DNA of 62,741 bases from Cupriavidus lacunae. Lineage in GTDB: Bacteria; Pseudomonadota; Gammaproteobacteria; Burkholderiales; Burkholderiaceae. The stretch lies in contig NZ_QKWJ01000039.1 in NCBI RefSeq assembly GCF_003353055.1, forward strand, positions 1 to 62,741, in the 5' to 3' direction. The notes beneath the pieces were generated by a model. It saw only the letters and a program-made list of their open reading frames with translations, was not told the origin of the DNA and did no database searches. Position 1 is the stretch's first letter. Every line of letters begins with the position of its first letter. The translations under genes were made by a program, and so were the position numbers. Shown piece after piece: positions 1 through 8,960 of the stretch.

Positions 1-78
1 CAGCGCAGCATCGCCGCGCTACGGCGCCGCGCGACTGCCCTTGGCTTCCAGATCCATCCCGTGGGGACAGCTTCATGA
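1..78 (+). CDS. Possible C-terminal tail of a transposase, cut by the window edge
   Basis: A frame open to the left edge encodes 25 residues ending in ALGFQIHPVGTAS and a stop. The pattern of an Arg/Ala-rich helix followed by LGF-x-I-x-P resembles the extreme C-terminus of several insertion-sequence transposases, but I cannot name a family. It overlaps the end of the opposite-strand LuxR-type gene exactly where that gene loses its normal sequence. This fits an insertion, but the piece is too short to be sure and could be chance. Confidence 0.3.
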   Translation, partial: QRSIAALRRRATALGFQIHPVGTAS

Positions 79-723
79 TAATGGCCCCCTCACGGTAGTC
101 GTCTTCAATTCGTTTCTCTGGAGCACCTGGCGCTGCGGCGAGAACACCAGCAGGGCGAAGTTGAGCCGCTCCACCAGCTGCGTCGACAGCCGCGCCAGCA
201 CCGTCAGCCCCAGAGTGCGGTCGCGCATCGCCATGGCGCTGCGCATATGCGGGATGACCCAGTCCATGCCGCTGGTGTCGGCGGTCGAGAACAGCGGCTG
301 CGTGCGCGCGCGCTGCATCGAAAAATAGACTTCGTAGTGCGGCTGGCGCTCGACCAGGCAGGCCACGTAGGAGCGCAGGTCGTAGCGGTGGAAGAAATCG
401 CGGTAGAACGGGTGGCGGGCCATGGTGCCTTCGCCCAGTTCGCGCGCGTCGATATACCAGTCGCCCGGCTGCAAGCGCGGCGCGAACCGCTTGGCCGGAT
501 CGATGGCCTGGTAATCCGATTCGTACTCGCTGAACAGCTCCGCCACCGGATTGACGATCTCGTTGACGGTGATCTGGTCACGCACCGTGTCCCAGACCAT
601 CATCGAGGCATGTGCCGTGCCCGCCAGTTCCGTCAGGGCGCGCAGGCTGTTCTGCCAGGTTCCGGGATCGAGAATGCCCTCGTACAAGCCACGGATCGCT
701 CCGTGCATATCGGCTTCTTTCAT
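73..723 (-). CDS. LuxR-type transcriptional regulator, truncated before its HTH domain
   Basis: The protein (216 residues from the ATG preceded by AAGGGG) matches the N-terminal sensor half of the roughly 370-residue LuxR-type regulators common in Cupriavidus and Ralstonia. It carries the typical blocks LYEGILDPGTW, AHASMMVWD and ERQPHYEVYFS. The family continues after a VLxRN motif into a linker and a C-terminal HTH. Here the sequence changes abruptly after VLQRN to a short lower-GC tail and stops, so the DNA-binding domain is missing. A start six codons upstream (741) is possible. The gene is probably non-functional, broken by an insertion at the left edge. The ligand cannot be told from sequence. 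Confidence 0.6.
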   Translation of the reverse strand: MKEADMHGAIRGLYEGILDPGTWQNSLRALTELAGTAHASMMVWDTVRDQITVNEIVNPVAELFSEYESDYQAIDPAKRFAPRLQPGDWYIDARELGEGTMARHPFYRDFFHRYDLRSYVACLVERQPHYEVYFSMQRARTQPLFSTADTSGMDWVIPHMRSAMAMRDRTLGLTVLARLSTQLVERLNFALLVFSPQRQVLQRNELKTTTVRGPLS

Positions 724-1106
724 CTGACTTACCCCTTGCATTCGCGACAGATAATGCGCGGCGCCGGCCGTGCGTCCGCCCGCACACCGTCATCCTTTAT
801 TGTTCTGGCTGCTTGCTATTGGCCGCCCGTTGTCATGGCCGTTTCTGAGACCGGCTCTGGGGTTCCTGCGTGTCTGTTGTAGCAGACGTTACATACATTA
901 CCGCACTCGGGGGGTATGCGGGAAATGGGAGCGACCCTTCTTTCGTGGGGGTATGGACTCGTCGGGGCGAGGGCGCGCCGTGTGATTGTGATTTTCAGGG
1001 CGCATCACTGGTCCGCCACGGTCCGGAATCGGTAAAGCGTTGATCGTGATCAGGTAAAATGCCTGTTTCCCCGAATTTGCAGCGAAATCTCGCGCCATCC
1101 ACCGTC
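724..1106. promoter_or_regulatory. Intergenic region upstream of pgk
   Basis: This non-coding stretch separates the divergent LuxR-type gene from pgk and should hold the promoter of the pgk-pyk cluster. I see AT-richer patches (TTGATC near 1040, TAAAAT near 1055), but their spacing does not make a convincing sigma-70 promoter. No terminator or other element was recognised. Confidence 0.3.
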
Positions 1107-2303
1107 ATGACCTCTGTCCTGCGTCTTTCCGATCTGATTTCCCAAGGCAAAATCTCCGGCAAGCGGGTGTTCATCCGCGCCGACCTGAACGTGCCACAGG
1201 ACGACGCCGGCAATATCACCGAGGACACCCGCATCCGCGCTTCCGTGCCCGCCATCGAGGCCTGCCTGGCCGCCGGCGCCGCGGTGATGGTCACGTCCCA
1301 CCTGGGCCGCCCGACCGAGGGCGAGTTCAAGCCCGAGGACTCGCTGGCGCCGATCGCCACGCGCCTGTCGGAGTTGCTGGGCAAGCCGGTCAGGCTGGTG
1401 CAGAACTGGGTCGACGGCGTCGACGTGGCGCCGGGCCAGGTGGTGCTGCTGGAAAACTGCCGCGTGAACAAGGGTGAAAAGAAGAACAGCGACGAACTGG
1501 CCCAGAAGATGGCCAAGCTGTGTGACGTCTACGTGAACGACGCCTTCGGCACCGCCCACCGCGCCGAAGCCACCACCCACGGCATCGCCAAGTACGCCCC
1601 GATCGCCTGCGCCGGCCCGCTGCTGGCCGCCGAGATCGACGCGCTGGGCAAGGCGCTGGGCCAGCCCGCGCGCCCGCTGGTGGCGATCGTGGCCGGCTCC
1701 AAGGTCTCGACCAAGCTGACCATCCTGAAGTCGCTGGCCGACAAGGTCGACAACCTGATCGTCGGCGGCGGCATCGCCAATACCTTCATGCTGGCCGCCG
1801 GACTGAAGATCGGCAAGTCGCTGGCCGAAGCCGACCTGGTCGGCGACGCCAAGGCGATCATCGACATCATGGCCGCCCGTGGCGCCTCGGTGCCGATCCC
1901 GGTCGACGTGGTGTGCGCCAAGGAATTCAGCGCCAACGCCGCGGCCACGGTCAAGGACGTCAAGGACGTGACCGATGACGAAATGATCCTGGACATCGGT
2001 CCAAAGACCGCCGCCATGCTGGCCGAGCAACTGAAGGCCGCAGGCACCATCGTCTGGAACGGCCCGGTCGGCGTGTTCGAATTCGACCAGTTCGGCAATG
2101 GCACCAAGGTGCTGGCCCAGGCCATCGCTGAATCGAAGGCATTCTCGATCGCCGGCGGCGGCGACACGCTGGCCGCGATCGCCAAGTACGGCATTGCCGA
2201 CCGCGTGGGTTATATCTCCACCGGCGGCGGCGCTTTCCTGGAATTCCTGGAGGGCAAGAAGCTGCCCGCATTCGAAGTGCTGGAGCAGCGCGCCGCAGGC
2301 TGA
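1107..2303 (+). CDS. pgk: Phosphoglycerate kinase
   Basis: Interconverts 1,3-bisphosphoglycerate plus ADP and 3-phosphoglycerate plus ATP in the cytosol. The 398-residue length is typical. The substrate-binding N-lobe motif RVFIRADLNVP lies near residues 20-30, and the HLGRP motif, the VNDAFGTAHR block and the C-lobe GGGDTLAA nucleotide loop are all present. The start was set at MTSVLRLSDL because family members begin close to this point; an in-frame ATG 48 bases upstream would add a tail without family support. It heads a plus-strand run with pyk and fba, the lower glycolysis/gluconeogenesis set. This chromosomal copy is not accompanied by cbb (Calvin cycle) genes here. Confidence 0.96.
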   Translation: MTSVLRLSDLISQGKISGKRVFIRADLNVPQDDAGNITEDTRIRASVPAIEACLAAGAAVMVTSHLGRPTEGEFKPEDSLAPIATRLSELLGKPVRLVQNWVDGVDVAPGQVVLLENCRVNKGEKKNSDELAQKMAKLCDVYVNDAFGTAHRAEATTHGIAKYAPIACAGPLLAAEIDALGKALGQPARPLVAIVAGSKVSTKLTILKSLADKVDNLIVGGGIANTFMLAAGLKIGKSLAEADLVGDAKAIIDIMAARGASVPIPVDVVCAKEFSANAAATVKDVKDVTDDEMILDIGPKTAAMLAEQLKAAGTIVWNGPVGVFEFDQFGNGTKVLAQAIAESKAFSIAGGGDTLAAIAKYGIADRVGYISTGGGAFLEFLEGKKLPAFEVLEQRAAG

Positions 2304-2396
2304 CGCATCCGTCCCGGGCCTGGCGGTGCCCCAGCGGCCCGCCGGTCCGCGCTAGTGGGCCCCTGGGCCATTGGCCCTGAACCAGGAAATCCGCGC

Positions 2397-3833
2397 ATGA
2401 CTCGTTCCACCAAGATCGTCGCCACCATCGGCCCCGCCTCCAGCTCGCTGGAAATCCTGACCCGCATGATCGCGGCGGGGGTCGACGTGGTGCGGCTGAA
2501 CTTTTCGCATGGCACCGCCCAGGACCACCTCGACCGCGCCCGGCTGGTGCGCGAGGCGGCGCAGGCATGCGGGCGCGAAGTCGCCATCATGGCCGACCTG
2601 CAGGGGCCCAAGATCCGCGTGGGCAAGTTCGAGCACGGCAAGATCACGCTCAAGCCGGGCGACCCGTTCATCCTCGATTCGAACTGCCAGCTCGGCAACG
2701 AGCAGCGCGCCGGCCTGGACTACCAGGACCTGCCGCGCGACGTCGGCCCGGGCGACCTGCTGCTGCTCAACGACGGCCTGATCGTGCTGGTGGTGGAGCG
2801 CGTGCTCGGCAGCGAGATCTTCACCACCGTGCGCGTGGGCGGCGAGCTGTCCAACAACAAGGGCATCAACCGCCAGGGCGGCGGGCTGTCGGCGCCGGCG
2901 CTGACCGCCAAGGACATGGACGACATCAAGACCGCCATGGCCCTGGGCGCGGACTACGTCGCCGTCAGCTTCCCCAAGAACGCCACCGACATGGAAATGG
3001 CGCGCCAGCTGGCCGCCGTGGCCGGCCAGCCGCACGGCCACCGGGCCCGCATGATCGCCAAGATCGAGCGCGCCGAGGCCATCCGTCCGGGCGTGCTGGA
3101 AGAAATCCTGCAAGCCTCCGACGGCATCATGGTGGCGCGCGGCGACCTGGCTGTGGAGGTGGGCAACGCAGCCGTGCCGGCGCTGCAGAAGCGCATGATC
3201 AAGCTGGCGCGCGAGGCCAACAAGCTGACCATCACCGCCACCCAGATGATGGAGAGCATGATCGTCAATCCGGTGCCCACGCGCGCCGAGGTCTCGGACG
3301 TGGCCAACGCCGTGCTGGACGGCACCGACGCGGTGATGCTGTCGGCCGAGACCGCCGCCGGGCGCTACCCGGTGGAGACCGTCGAGGCCATGGCCGCGGT
3401 CTGCGTCGAGGCCGAGAAGTCCGAGGTGGTGCAGCTCGACACCGATTTCCTGAACCAGACCTTTTCGCGCATCGACCAGTCGGTGGCGATGGGGGCGCTG
3501 TTCACGGCCTATCATTTGCAGGTGAAGGCGATTGCCGCGCTGACCGATTCCGGCGCCACGGCTTTGTGGATGAGCCGCCACCGCATCCATGTGCCGATCT
3601 ATGCGATGACGCCCAACCTGGCCTCGCAGCGCAAGATGCAGCTGTACCGCAACGTGGTGCCGCTGCCGCTGCAGTCCAGCGCCGACCGCGACACCGCGCT
3701 GGAGCAGGCCGAGGAACTGCTGCTGGCGCAGGGCGTGGTGCAGCGCGGCGATTTCATCGTGCTGACCATTGGCGAGCCGATGGGCCAGCCGGGCGGCACC
3801 AATACCCTGAAGATCGTCAGGGTGGGCAGCTGA
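2397..3833 (+). CDS. pyk: Pyruvate kinase
   Basis: Converts phosphoenolpyruvate and ADP to pyruvate and ATP. The 478-residue protein opens with TKIVATIGPASSS and has the RLNFSHG motif, the catalytic IAKIERAEA segment carrying the active-site lysine and glutamate, and the ARGDLAVE and TATQMMESM blocks. The C-terminal domain after about residue 350 is the usual allosteric domain, somewhat divergent. The start follows ACCAGGAAA. It lies 93 bases after pgk on the same strand, so the two are probably co-transcribed. Confidence 0.96.
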   Translation: MTRSTKIVATIGPASSSLEILTRMIAAGVDVVRLNFSHGTAQDHLDRARLVREAAQACGREVAIMADLQGPKIRVGKFEHGKITLKPGDPFILDSNCQLGNEQRAGLDYQDLPRDVGPGDLLLLNDGLIVLVVERVLGSEIFTTVRVGGELSNNKGINRQGGGLSAPALTAKDMDDIKTAMALGADYVAVSFPKNATDMEMARQLAAVAGQPHGHRARMIAKIERAEAIRPGVLEEILQASDGIMVARGDLAVEVGNAAVPALQKRMIKLAREANKLTITATQMMESMIVNPVPTRAEVSDVANAVLDGTDAVMLSAETAAGRYPVETVEAMAAVCVEAEKSEVVQLDTDFLNQTFSRIDQSVAMGALFTAYHLQVKAIAALTDSGATALWMSRHRIHVPIYAMTPNLASQRKMQLYRNVVPLPLQSSADRDTALEQAEELLLAQGVVQRGDFIVLTIGEPMGQPGGTNTLKIVRVGS

Positions 3834-3888
3834 GGACGCCGACAAAAAAATAAGCGGAAGACACCCCATTTTTATTTAGGAGTTAGAC

Positions 3889-4953
3889 ATGCCACTCGTT
3901 TCGATGCGCCAGCTGCTGGATCACGCTGCCGAGAACAGCTACGGCCTGCCGGCCTTCAACGTCAACAACCTCGAGCAAGTGCAGGCCATCATGCAGGCCG
4001 CCGACGAGGTCAACGCCCCGGTGATCATGCAAGCCTCGGCAGGCGCGCGCAAATACGCCGGTGAGCATTTCCTGCGCCACCTGATCGAAGCCGCCGTAGA
4101 GGCTTATCCCCATATCCCGGTGGTGATGCACCAGGACCACGGCCAGTCGCCGGCGATCTGCCAGGGCGCGATCGACCTGGGCTTCTCGTCGGTGATGATG
4201 GACGGCTCTCTGCGCGAAGACGGCAAGACCCCGGCCGAGTACGAATACAACATCGACGTCACCCGCAAGGTGGTGGCGCTGGCCCACGCCGTCGGCGTGA
4301 CCGTGGAAGGCGAACTGGGCTGCCTGGGCTCGCTGGAAACCGGTGAAGCCGGCGAAGAAGACGGCATCGGCGCCGTCGGCGTGCTGGATCACTCCATGCT
4401 GCTGACCGATCCCGAGCAGGCCGCCGACTTCGTCAAGGCCACCCAGCTGGACGCCCTGGCCATCGCCATCGGCACCTCGCACGGCGCCTACAAGTTCACC
4501 CGCAAGCCCACCGGCGACATCCTGGCGATCAGCCGCATCAAGGAAATCCACGCCCGCATCCCCAACACCCACCTGGTGATGCACGGCTCGTCGTCCGTTC
4601 CGCAGGAACTGCTGGAAGAGATTCGTCAGTTCGGCGGCGACATGAAGGAAACCTACGGCGTGCCGGTCGAGGAAATCCAGGAAGCGATCAAGTACGGCGT
4701 GCGCAAGATCAACATCGACACCGACATCCGCCTGGCCATGACCGGCGCGATCCGCCGCTTCCTTGCCGAGAACCCGGGCAAGTTCGACCCGCGCGAGTAC
4801 CTGAAGCCGGCCCGCGAAGCCGCCAAGCTGGTGTGCAAGGCGCGCTACATCGCCTTTGGCTGCGAAGGCCAGGCCAGCAAGATCAAGCCGGTCGGCCTGA
4901 CCGACGTCGCACAGCAGTACAAGTCGGGCAAGCTGGCGCAGGTCGTGCAGTAA
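3889..4953 (+). CDS. fba: Class II fructose-1,6-bisphosphate aldolase
   Basis: A zinc-dependent aldolase that splits fructose-1,6-bisphosphate into dihydroxyacetone phosphate and glyceraldehyde-3-phosphate, acting in reverse during gluconeogenesis. Its 354 residues match the CbbA/Fba subtype. The zinc-ligand histidine segments VVMHQDHGQS, GTSHGAYK and LVMHGSSS are present, as is the N-terminal PAFNVNN motif. A strong ribosome site (AGGAGT) precedes the ATG, and an AT-rich leader separates it from pyk, so it may also have its own promoter. Some Cupriavidus carry a second copy in a cbb operon; this one sits with pgk and pyk. Confidence 0.96.
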   Translation: MPLVSMRQLLDHAAENSYGLPAFNVNNLEQVQAIMQAADEVNAPVIMQASAGARKYAGEHFLRHLIEAAVEAYPHIPVVMHQDHGQSPAICQGAIDLGFSSVMMDGSLREDGKTPAEYEYNIDVTRKVVALAHAVGVTVEGELGCLGSLETGEAGEEDGIGAVGVLDHSMLLTDPEQAADFVKATQLDALAIAIGTSHGAYKFTRKPTGDILAISRIKEIHARIPNTHLVMHGSSSVPQELLEEIRQFGGDMKETYGVPVEEIQEAIKYGVRKINIDTDIRLAMTGAIRRFLAENPGKFDPREYLKPAREAAKLVCKARYIAFGCEGQASKIKPVGLTDVAQQYKSGKLAQVVQ

Positions 4954-4963
4954 TGTCCCTTGT

Positions 4964-4989
4964 CCGCCTTCCGCGCAAGGGGAAGGCGG
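4964..4989 (+). terminator. Hairpin after fba
   Basis: CCGCCTTCC and GGAAGGCGG form a perfect 9-bp stem around an 8-base loop just after the fba stop. There is no U-tract, so this may be a weak terminator or an mRNA-stabilising hairpin rather than a strong stop before purC. Confidence 0.45.
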
Positions 4990-5056
4990 GTTGCAGTTCC
5001 GGCCGCCGCGGCACGCATCCAGCGCCCGGCGGCTTCGCCGTTTTATCGGAACCATC

Positions 5057-5965
5057 ATGTCCAACGCTCTCTACCAGTCCTCCATCAATTCGCTGCCGCT
5101 GCTGGGCCACGGCAAGGTGCGCGACAACTATGCCGTCGGCGATGACAAGCTGCTGATCGTCACCACCGACCGCCTGTCGGCGTTCGACGTCATCATGGGC
5201 GAGCCGATCCCCGACAAGGGCCGCGTGCTGAACCAGATGGCCAACTTCTGGTTCAAGAAGCTCGCGCACATCGTGCCGAACCACGAGACCGGCATCGCGC
5301 CCGAGACCGTGGTAGCGGCCGGGGAAGTGGAGCAGGTCAAGGGCCGCGCCGTGGTGGTCAAGCGCCTGAAGCCGATCCTGGTCGAGGCCGTGGTACGCGG
5401 CTACCTTGCCGGCAGTGGCTGGAAGGATTACCAGGCTACCGGCAAGGTGTGCGGCATCGAACTGCCGCCGGGCCTGCAGAACGCGCAGAAGCTGCCCGAG
5501 CCGATCTTCACGCCGGCGGCCAAGGCCGAGATGGGCGAGCACGACGAGAACATCTCATTCACCGAGGTCGAGGCCCGCATCGGCATCGCGCTGGCGCGCC
5601 AGATGCGCGAGATCTCGATCCGCCTGTACAAGGAAGCGGCCGAGTTCGCGGCCACGCGCGGCATTATCATCGCCGACACCAAGTTCGAGTTCGGCCTGGA
5701 CGACAACGGCGTGCTGACGCTGATGGACGAGGTGCTGACCGCCGATTCGTCGCGCTTCTGGCCGGCCGATTCGTACCAGGTGGGCACCAACCCGCCGTCG
5801 TTCGACAAGCAGTTCGTGCGCGACTGGCTGGAAGCCGTGCGCATCGACGGCAAGCCCTGGCCCAAGACCGCGCCGGCGCCGCAACTGCCCGACGACGTGA
5901 TCGAGAAGACCGCCGCCAAGTACCGTGAAGCGCTGACGCGCCTGACGGGCGAAGAACTGAATTAA
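5057..5965 (+). CDS. purC: Phosphoribosylaminoimidazole-succinocarboxamide synthase (SAICAR synthetase)
   Basis: Joins CAIR and aspartate using ATP to give SAICAR in de novo purine synthesis. The 302-residue protein has the GKVRDNY start motif, the RLSAFDV block, RGYLAGSGWKDY, and IADTKFEFG with a downstream LTPDS-equivalent (LTADSSRFW). The length agrees with the longer, yeast-like bacterial form rather than the ~240-residue E. coli form. The start at MSNALYQSS was chosen over an upstream in-frame ATG because it matches the family N-terminus. It is followed by purE and purK in the same direction, although a palindromic repeat separates it from purE. Confidence 0.95.
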   Translation: MSNALYQSSINSLPLLGHGKVRDNYAVGDDKLLIVTTDRLSAFDVIMGEPIPDKGRVLNQMANFWFKKLAHIVPNHETGIAPETVVAAGEVEQVKGRAVVVKRLKPILVEAVVRGYLAGSGWKDYQATGKVCGIELPPGLQNAQKLPEPIFTPAAKAEMGEHDENISFTEVEARIGIALARQMREISIRLYKEAAEFAATRGIIIADTKFEFGLDDNGVLTLMDEVLTADSSRFWPADSYQVGTNPPSFDKQFVRDWLEAVRIDGKPWPKTAPAPQLPDDVIEKTAAKYREALTRLTGEELN

Positions 5966-6005
5966 AGTTTCGTTGCCACCGGCTTTCCAAAAGCCAACGG
6001 TGTTC

Positions 6006-6119
6006 TCCCTCTCCCCTCAGCGGGAGAGGGCCGGGGAGAGGGGTGGTTTAGCAAGGTGCCACGCGTCGAGAAGCGCTGGCCCTCTCCCCCGGCCCCTCTC
6101 CCGCAAGCGGGAGAGGGGA
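6006..6119. repeat. REP/BIME-like pair of GC-rich palindromes
   Basis: Two inverted-related units rich in CTCTCCC/GGGAGAG lie between purC and purE. The second contains a perfect 12-bp stem, CCCCTCTCCCGC and GCGGGAGAGGGG (6093-6118), with an AA loop. The first is its imperfect reverse-complement partner. Such CTCTCCC palindromes are a widespread proteobacterial intergenic repeat. Here it could act as a terminator or as a stabilising hairpin inside the pur transcript. Confidence 0.8.
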
Positions 6120-6140
6120 GCAAACAAGAAGGATCTTGAA

Positions 6141-6638
6141 GTGAGCAATACTCAAAAGCCGCTGGTCGGCGTAGTGATGGGCAGCAGTTCCGACTGGGAC
6201 GTGATGCAGCACGCGGTGGCCATGCTGAAGGATTTCGGCGTGCCGTTCGAGGCCCAGGTGGTATCCGCGCACCGCATGGCGGACGATATGTTCCGCTATG
6301 CCGAGAGCGCGCGCAGCCGCGGCATCCGCGCCATCATCGCCGGCGCCGGCGGGGCCGCGCACCTGCCCGGCATGATCGCCGCCAAGACCATCGTGCCGGT
6401 GTTCGGCGTGCCGGTGCCGTCCAAGTACCTGCGCGGCGAGGATTCGCTGCTGTCGATCGTGCAGATGCCCAAGGGCGTGCCGGTGGCCACCTTCGCCATC
6501 GGCGAGGCGGGTGCCGCCAATGCCGCGCTGCACGCGATCGCCACGCTGGCCACCACCGACGAGGCGCTGGCCGCCGCGCTGGAAGCGTTCCGCGCCAGGC
6601 AGACCGAAGCCGCGCGCGCGATGACTTTGCCGCTGTAA
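6141..6638 (+). CDS. purE: 5-(carboxyamino)imidazole ribonucleotide mutase
   Basis: Converts N5-CAIR to CAIR in purine synthesis, the step after PurK. The 165-residue class I PurE has the GSSSDWDVM substrate loop, the VVSAHRM catalytic histidine motif, the AGAGGAAHLPGM glycine-rich loop and the LSIVQMPKGVPVAT block. The start is a GTG preceded by AGAAGGA; no ATG lies closer to the family N-terminus. It is followed 42 bases later by purK. Confidence 0.95.
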   Translation: MSNTQKPLVGVVMGSSSDWDVMQHAVAMLKDFGVPFEAQVVSAHRMADDMFRYAESARSRGIRAIIAGAGGAAHLPGMIAAKTIVPVFGVPVPSKYLRGEDSLLSIVQMPKGVPVATFAIGEAGAANAALHAIATLATTDEALAAALEAFRARQTEAARAMTLPL

Positions 6639-6680
6639 TGCTGCCGCTGTAACCATCCGGACCTCCCACGGAACCGAGCA

Positions 6681-7925
6681 ATGCCTACCGATATCCATCC
6701 CTACCTCTCCGAAGCCCACACGCCGGAATCGCGCGCCGAGTTCGGCGTCGACCGCCCCGACGCGCCCATCCTGCCCGGTGCGTGGCTCGGCATGCTGGGC
6801 GGCGGCCAGCTTGGCCGCATGTTCACGCATGCGGCGCAGGCGATGGGATATCGCGTGTGCGTGCTCGACCCGGACCAGGACAGCCCGGCGGGCTCGGTGG
6901 CGGACAAGCATATCTGTGCGCATTACACCGACGAGGCCGCGCTCGCCGAGATGGGCAAGCTGTGCCAGGCGGTGAGCACCGAGTTCGAGAACGTGCCGTC
7001 GCTGTCGCTGGACCGGCTGGAGCAGCTGGGCGCCTTTGTCGCGCCGCGCGGCTACTGCGTGTCGATCGCGCAGAACCGCATCGGCGAGAAGAAGTTCTTT
7101 GCCGCGTGCGCCGAGCGCACCGGCGTGTCGCCGGCTCCGCACTGGGTGATCCAGCACGATGCCGATATCGACCAGCTGCCCGACCACGTGCTGCCCGGCA
7201 TCCTCAAGACCGCGCGCATGGGCTACGACGGCAAGGGCCAGGCGCGCGTGAAGACGCGCGACGATGTGCGCGCCGCGTGGAACGCTATGCAGCACGTGCC
7301 ATGCGTGCTGGAGCAGATGCTGCCGCTGGCCTATGAGGTGTCGGTGCTGGCCGCGCGTGCCGCGGACGGCTCCACCGCCACCTGGCCGCTGGCCGAGAAC
7401 GTGCATCGCGACGGCATCCTGTTCTCGACGGAAATGCCGTCGACCAGCGTTTCGCCCGACATTGCCGACTGCGCGCGCGCCGCGGCCGCCGCCATTGCCA
7501 CCGAGATGGGCTACGTGGGCGTGCTGTGCATCGAGTTCTTCGTGCTGACCGATGGCTCGCTGGTCGCCAACGAGATGGCACCGCGCCCGCACAACTCCGG
7601 CCATATCACCATGGACGCGTGCGAAACCAGCCAGTTCGAGCAGCAGGTGCGTGCCATGGCGCGGCTGCCGCTGGGCAGCACGCGCCAGCACTCGGCCGGC
7701 AAGATGCTGAATCTGCTGGGCGACGTGTGGTTCGAGTTCGGCCTGGAGCGCACCCCTGCCTGGGACGAAGTGGTGGGGCAGCCCGGCGCCAAGCTGCACC
7801 TGTACGGCAAGAGCGATGCGCGCCCGTCGCGCAAGATGGGGCACGTCAACTGCGTCGGCGAACATGCCGAAGCGGCCGACGCCGCCTTTGCCGCCGCCGC
7901 GCAGGCGCTGCACATTCCGCTCTGA
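6681..7925 (+). CDS. purK: 5-(carboxyamino)imidazole ribonucleotide synthase
   Basis: An ATP-grasp enzyme that carboxylates AIR with bicarbonate and ATP to N5-CAIR, feeding PurE. The 414-residue protein carries a glycine-rich N-terminal fold (LGMLGGGQLGRMF), ATP-grasp segments (ILKTARMGYDGKGQ) and the metal/phosphate site ANEMAPRPHNSGH. About 35 residues precede the conserved core, a little longer than in E. coli. It sits between purE and the sua5 homologue, all in one direction with short gaps, so the three are probably one transcript. Confidence 0.95.
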   Translation: MPTDIHPYLSEAHTPESRAEFGVDRPDAPILPGAWLGMLGGGQLGRMFTHAAQAMGYRVCVLDPDQDSPAGSVADKHICAHYTDEAALAEMGKLCQAVSTEFENVPSLSLDRLEQLGAFVAPRGYCVSIAQNRIGEKKFFAACAERTGVSPAPHWVIQHDADIDQLPDHVLPGILKTARMGYDGKGQARVKTRDDVRAAWNAMQHVPCVLEQMLPLAYEVSVLAARAADGSTATWPLAENVHRDGILFSTEMPSTSVSPDIADCARAAAAAIATEMGYVGVLCIEFFVLTDGSLVANEMAPRPHNSGHITMDACETSQFEQQVRAMARLPLGSTRQHSAGKMLNLLGDVWFEFGLERTPAWDEVVGQPGAKLHLYGKSDARPSRKMGHVNCVGEHAEAADAAFAAAAQALHIPL

Positions 7926-7947
7926 AGCTATAGCTCCAAGGATCACG

Positions 7948-8937
7948 ATGTCGCAGCGCATGCCCACGGCCGCTGAACTGGACGAAGCCGTCCGCCTGCT
8001 CGAGGCCGGGCAACTGGTCGCCTTTCCCACTGAAACCGTCTACGGGCTCGGCGCCGACGCCGAGAACCCCGAGGCGGTCGCCCGCATCTTCGCGCTCAAG
8101 GGCCGGCCGTCGAACCATCCGGTGATCGTCCACGTGGTGGACGGCGCCGATATCGGCTACTGGACCGACGAGGTCCCCGAGGCCGCGCGGCAGCTGATCG
8201 ACGCCTTCTGGCCCGGCCCGCTGACGCTGATTCTCAAGCGCGCCGCGCATATCCACCCGGCCGTTGCCGGCGGCCAGGACAGCATCGGCGTGCGGTGCCC
8301 CTCGCACCCGGTGGCGCAGGCGCTGCTGGCGCGCTTCAAGCGCGGCCGCGGCGGCATTGCCGCGCCATCGGCCAACAAATTCGGCCAGGTCAGTCCGACC
8401 ACCGCGCAGCATGTGCGCGATGAATTCGGCGATGCGGTCTATGTGCTGGAAGGCGATGGCGTGGAGGTGGGGATCGAATCGACCATCGTCGACCTGTCGC
8501 GGCTGGACCAGGGCATCGGCCCGGTGCTGCTGCGTCCGGGAGCGATCACCGCGGCGATGATGGCGCAGGTACTGGGTGCGCCGCCGCTGCCGCCCGATGC
8601 CGCGGCACCGCGGGCTTCCGGGACGCTCAAGGCCCACTACGCACCGCATACGCCGCTGCTGATGGCCGATGCGCAAGCCGCTTCGGCGCAGTTGGCCTCG
8701 CTGCCGGACGATGCACGCGTGGCGTGGGTCGGGCGGGCGCCGCTGGTGGACCAGCGTTGTACCTGGGTGCAGGCGCCGAATGATGCGGTTGCCTATGCGC
8801 GGGAGCTGTACCGGCTGCTGCGCAAGCTGGACAAGCAGGGCTATACGCAGTTGATGTTCGAGGTGTTACCGGAGGGGCAGGACTGGGCTGGGGTGCGGGA
8901 TCGGTTGGAGCGGGCGGCGGCGGCGTTTGGGGGGTGA
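7948..8937 (+). CDS. Threonylcarbamoyl-AMP synthase (Sua5/YwlC/YrdC family)
   Basis: Makes L-threonylcarbamoyl-AMP from threonine, bicarbonate and ATP, the first step of t6A modification at position 37 of ANN-decoding tRNAs. The YrdC domain fills roughly residues 10-210, with FPTETVYGLGADA, KGRPSNHPVIVHV, the basic-pocket SHPVAQALL segment and IAAPSANKFG. The extra C-terminal Sua5 domain makes the 329-residue length typical of Sua5/YwlC rather than short TsaC. It starts 22 bases after purK. Its partner tsaE lies elsewhere in this window (36.1 kb). Confidence 0.92.
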   Translation: MSQRMPTAAELDEAVRLLEAGQLVAFPTETVYGLGADAENPEAVARIFALKGRPSNHPVIVHVVDGADIGYWTDEVPEAARQLIDAFWPGPLTLILKRAAHIHPAVAGGQDSIGVRCPSHPVAQALLARFKRGRGGIAAPSANKFGQVSPTTAQHVRDEFGDAVYVLEGDGVEVGIESTIVDLSRLDQGIGPVLLRPGAITAAMMAQVLGAPPLPPDAAAPRASGTLKAHYAPHTPLLMADAQAASAQLASLPDDARVAWVGRAPLVDQRCTWVQAPNDAVAYARELYRLLRKLDKQGYTQLMFEVLPEGQDWAGVRDRLERAAAAFGG

Positions 8938-8960
8938 GGTGGGCTTTCTGCTCGTTGGTC

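Noticed and set aside
6048..8030. A 660-codon minus-strand open frame opposite purE and purK
   Set aside because: Antisense shadow of two clear purine genes, with biased composition.
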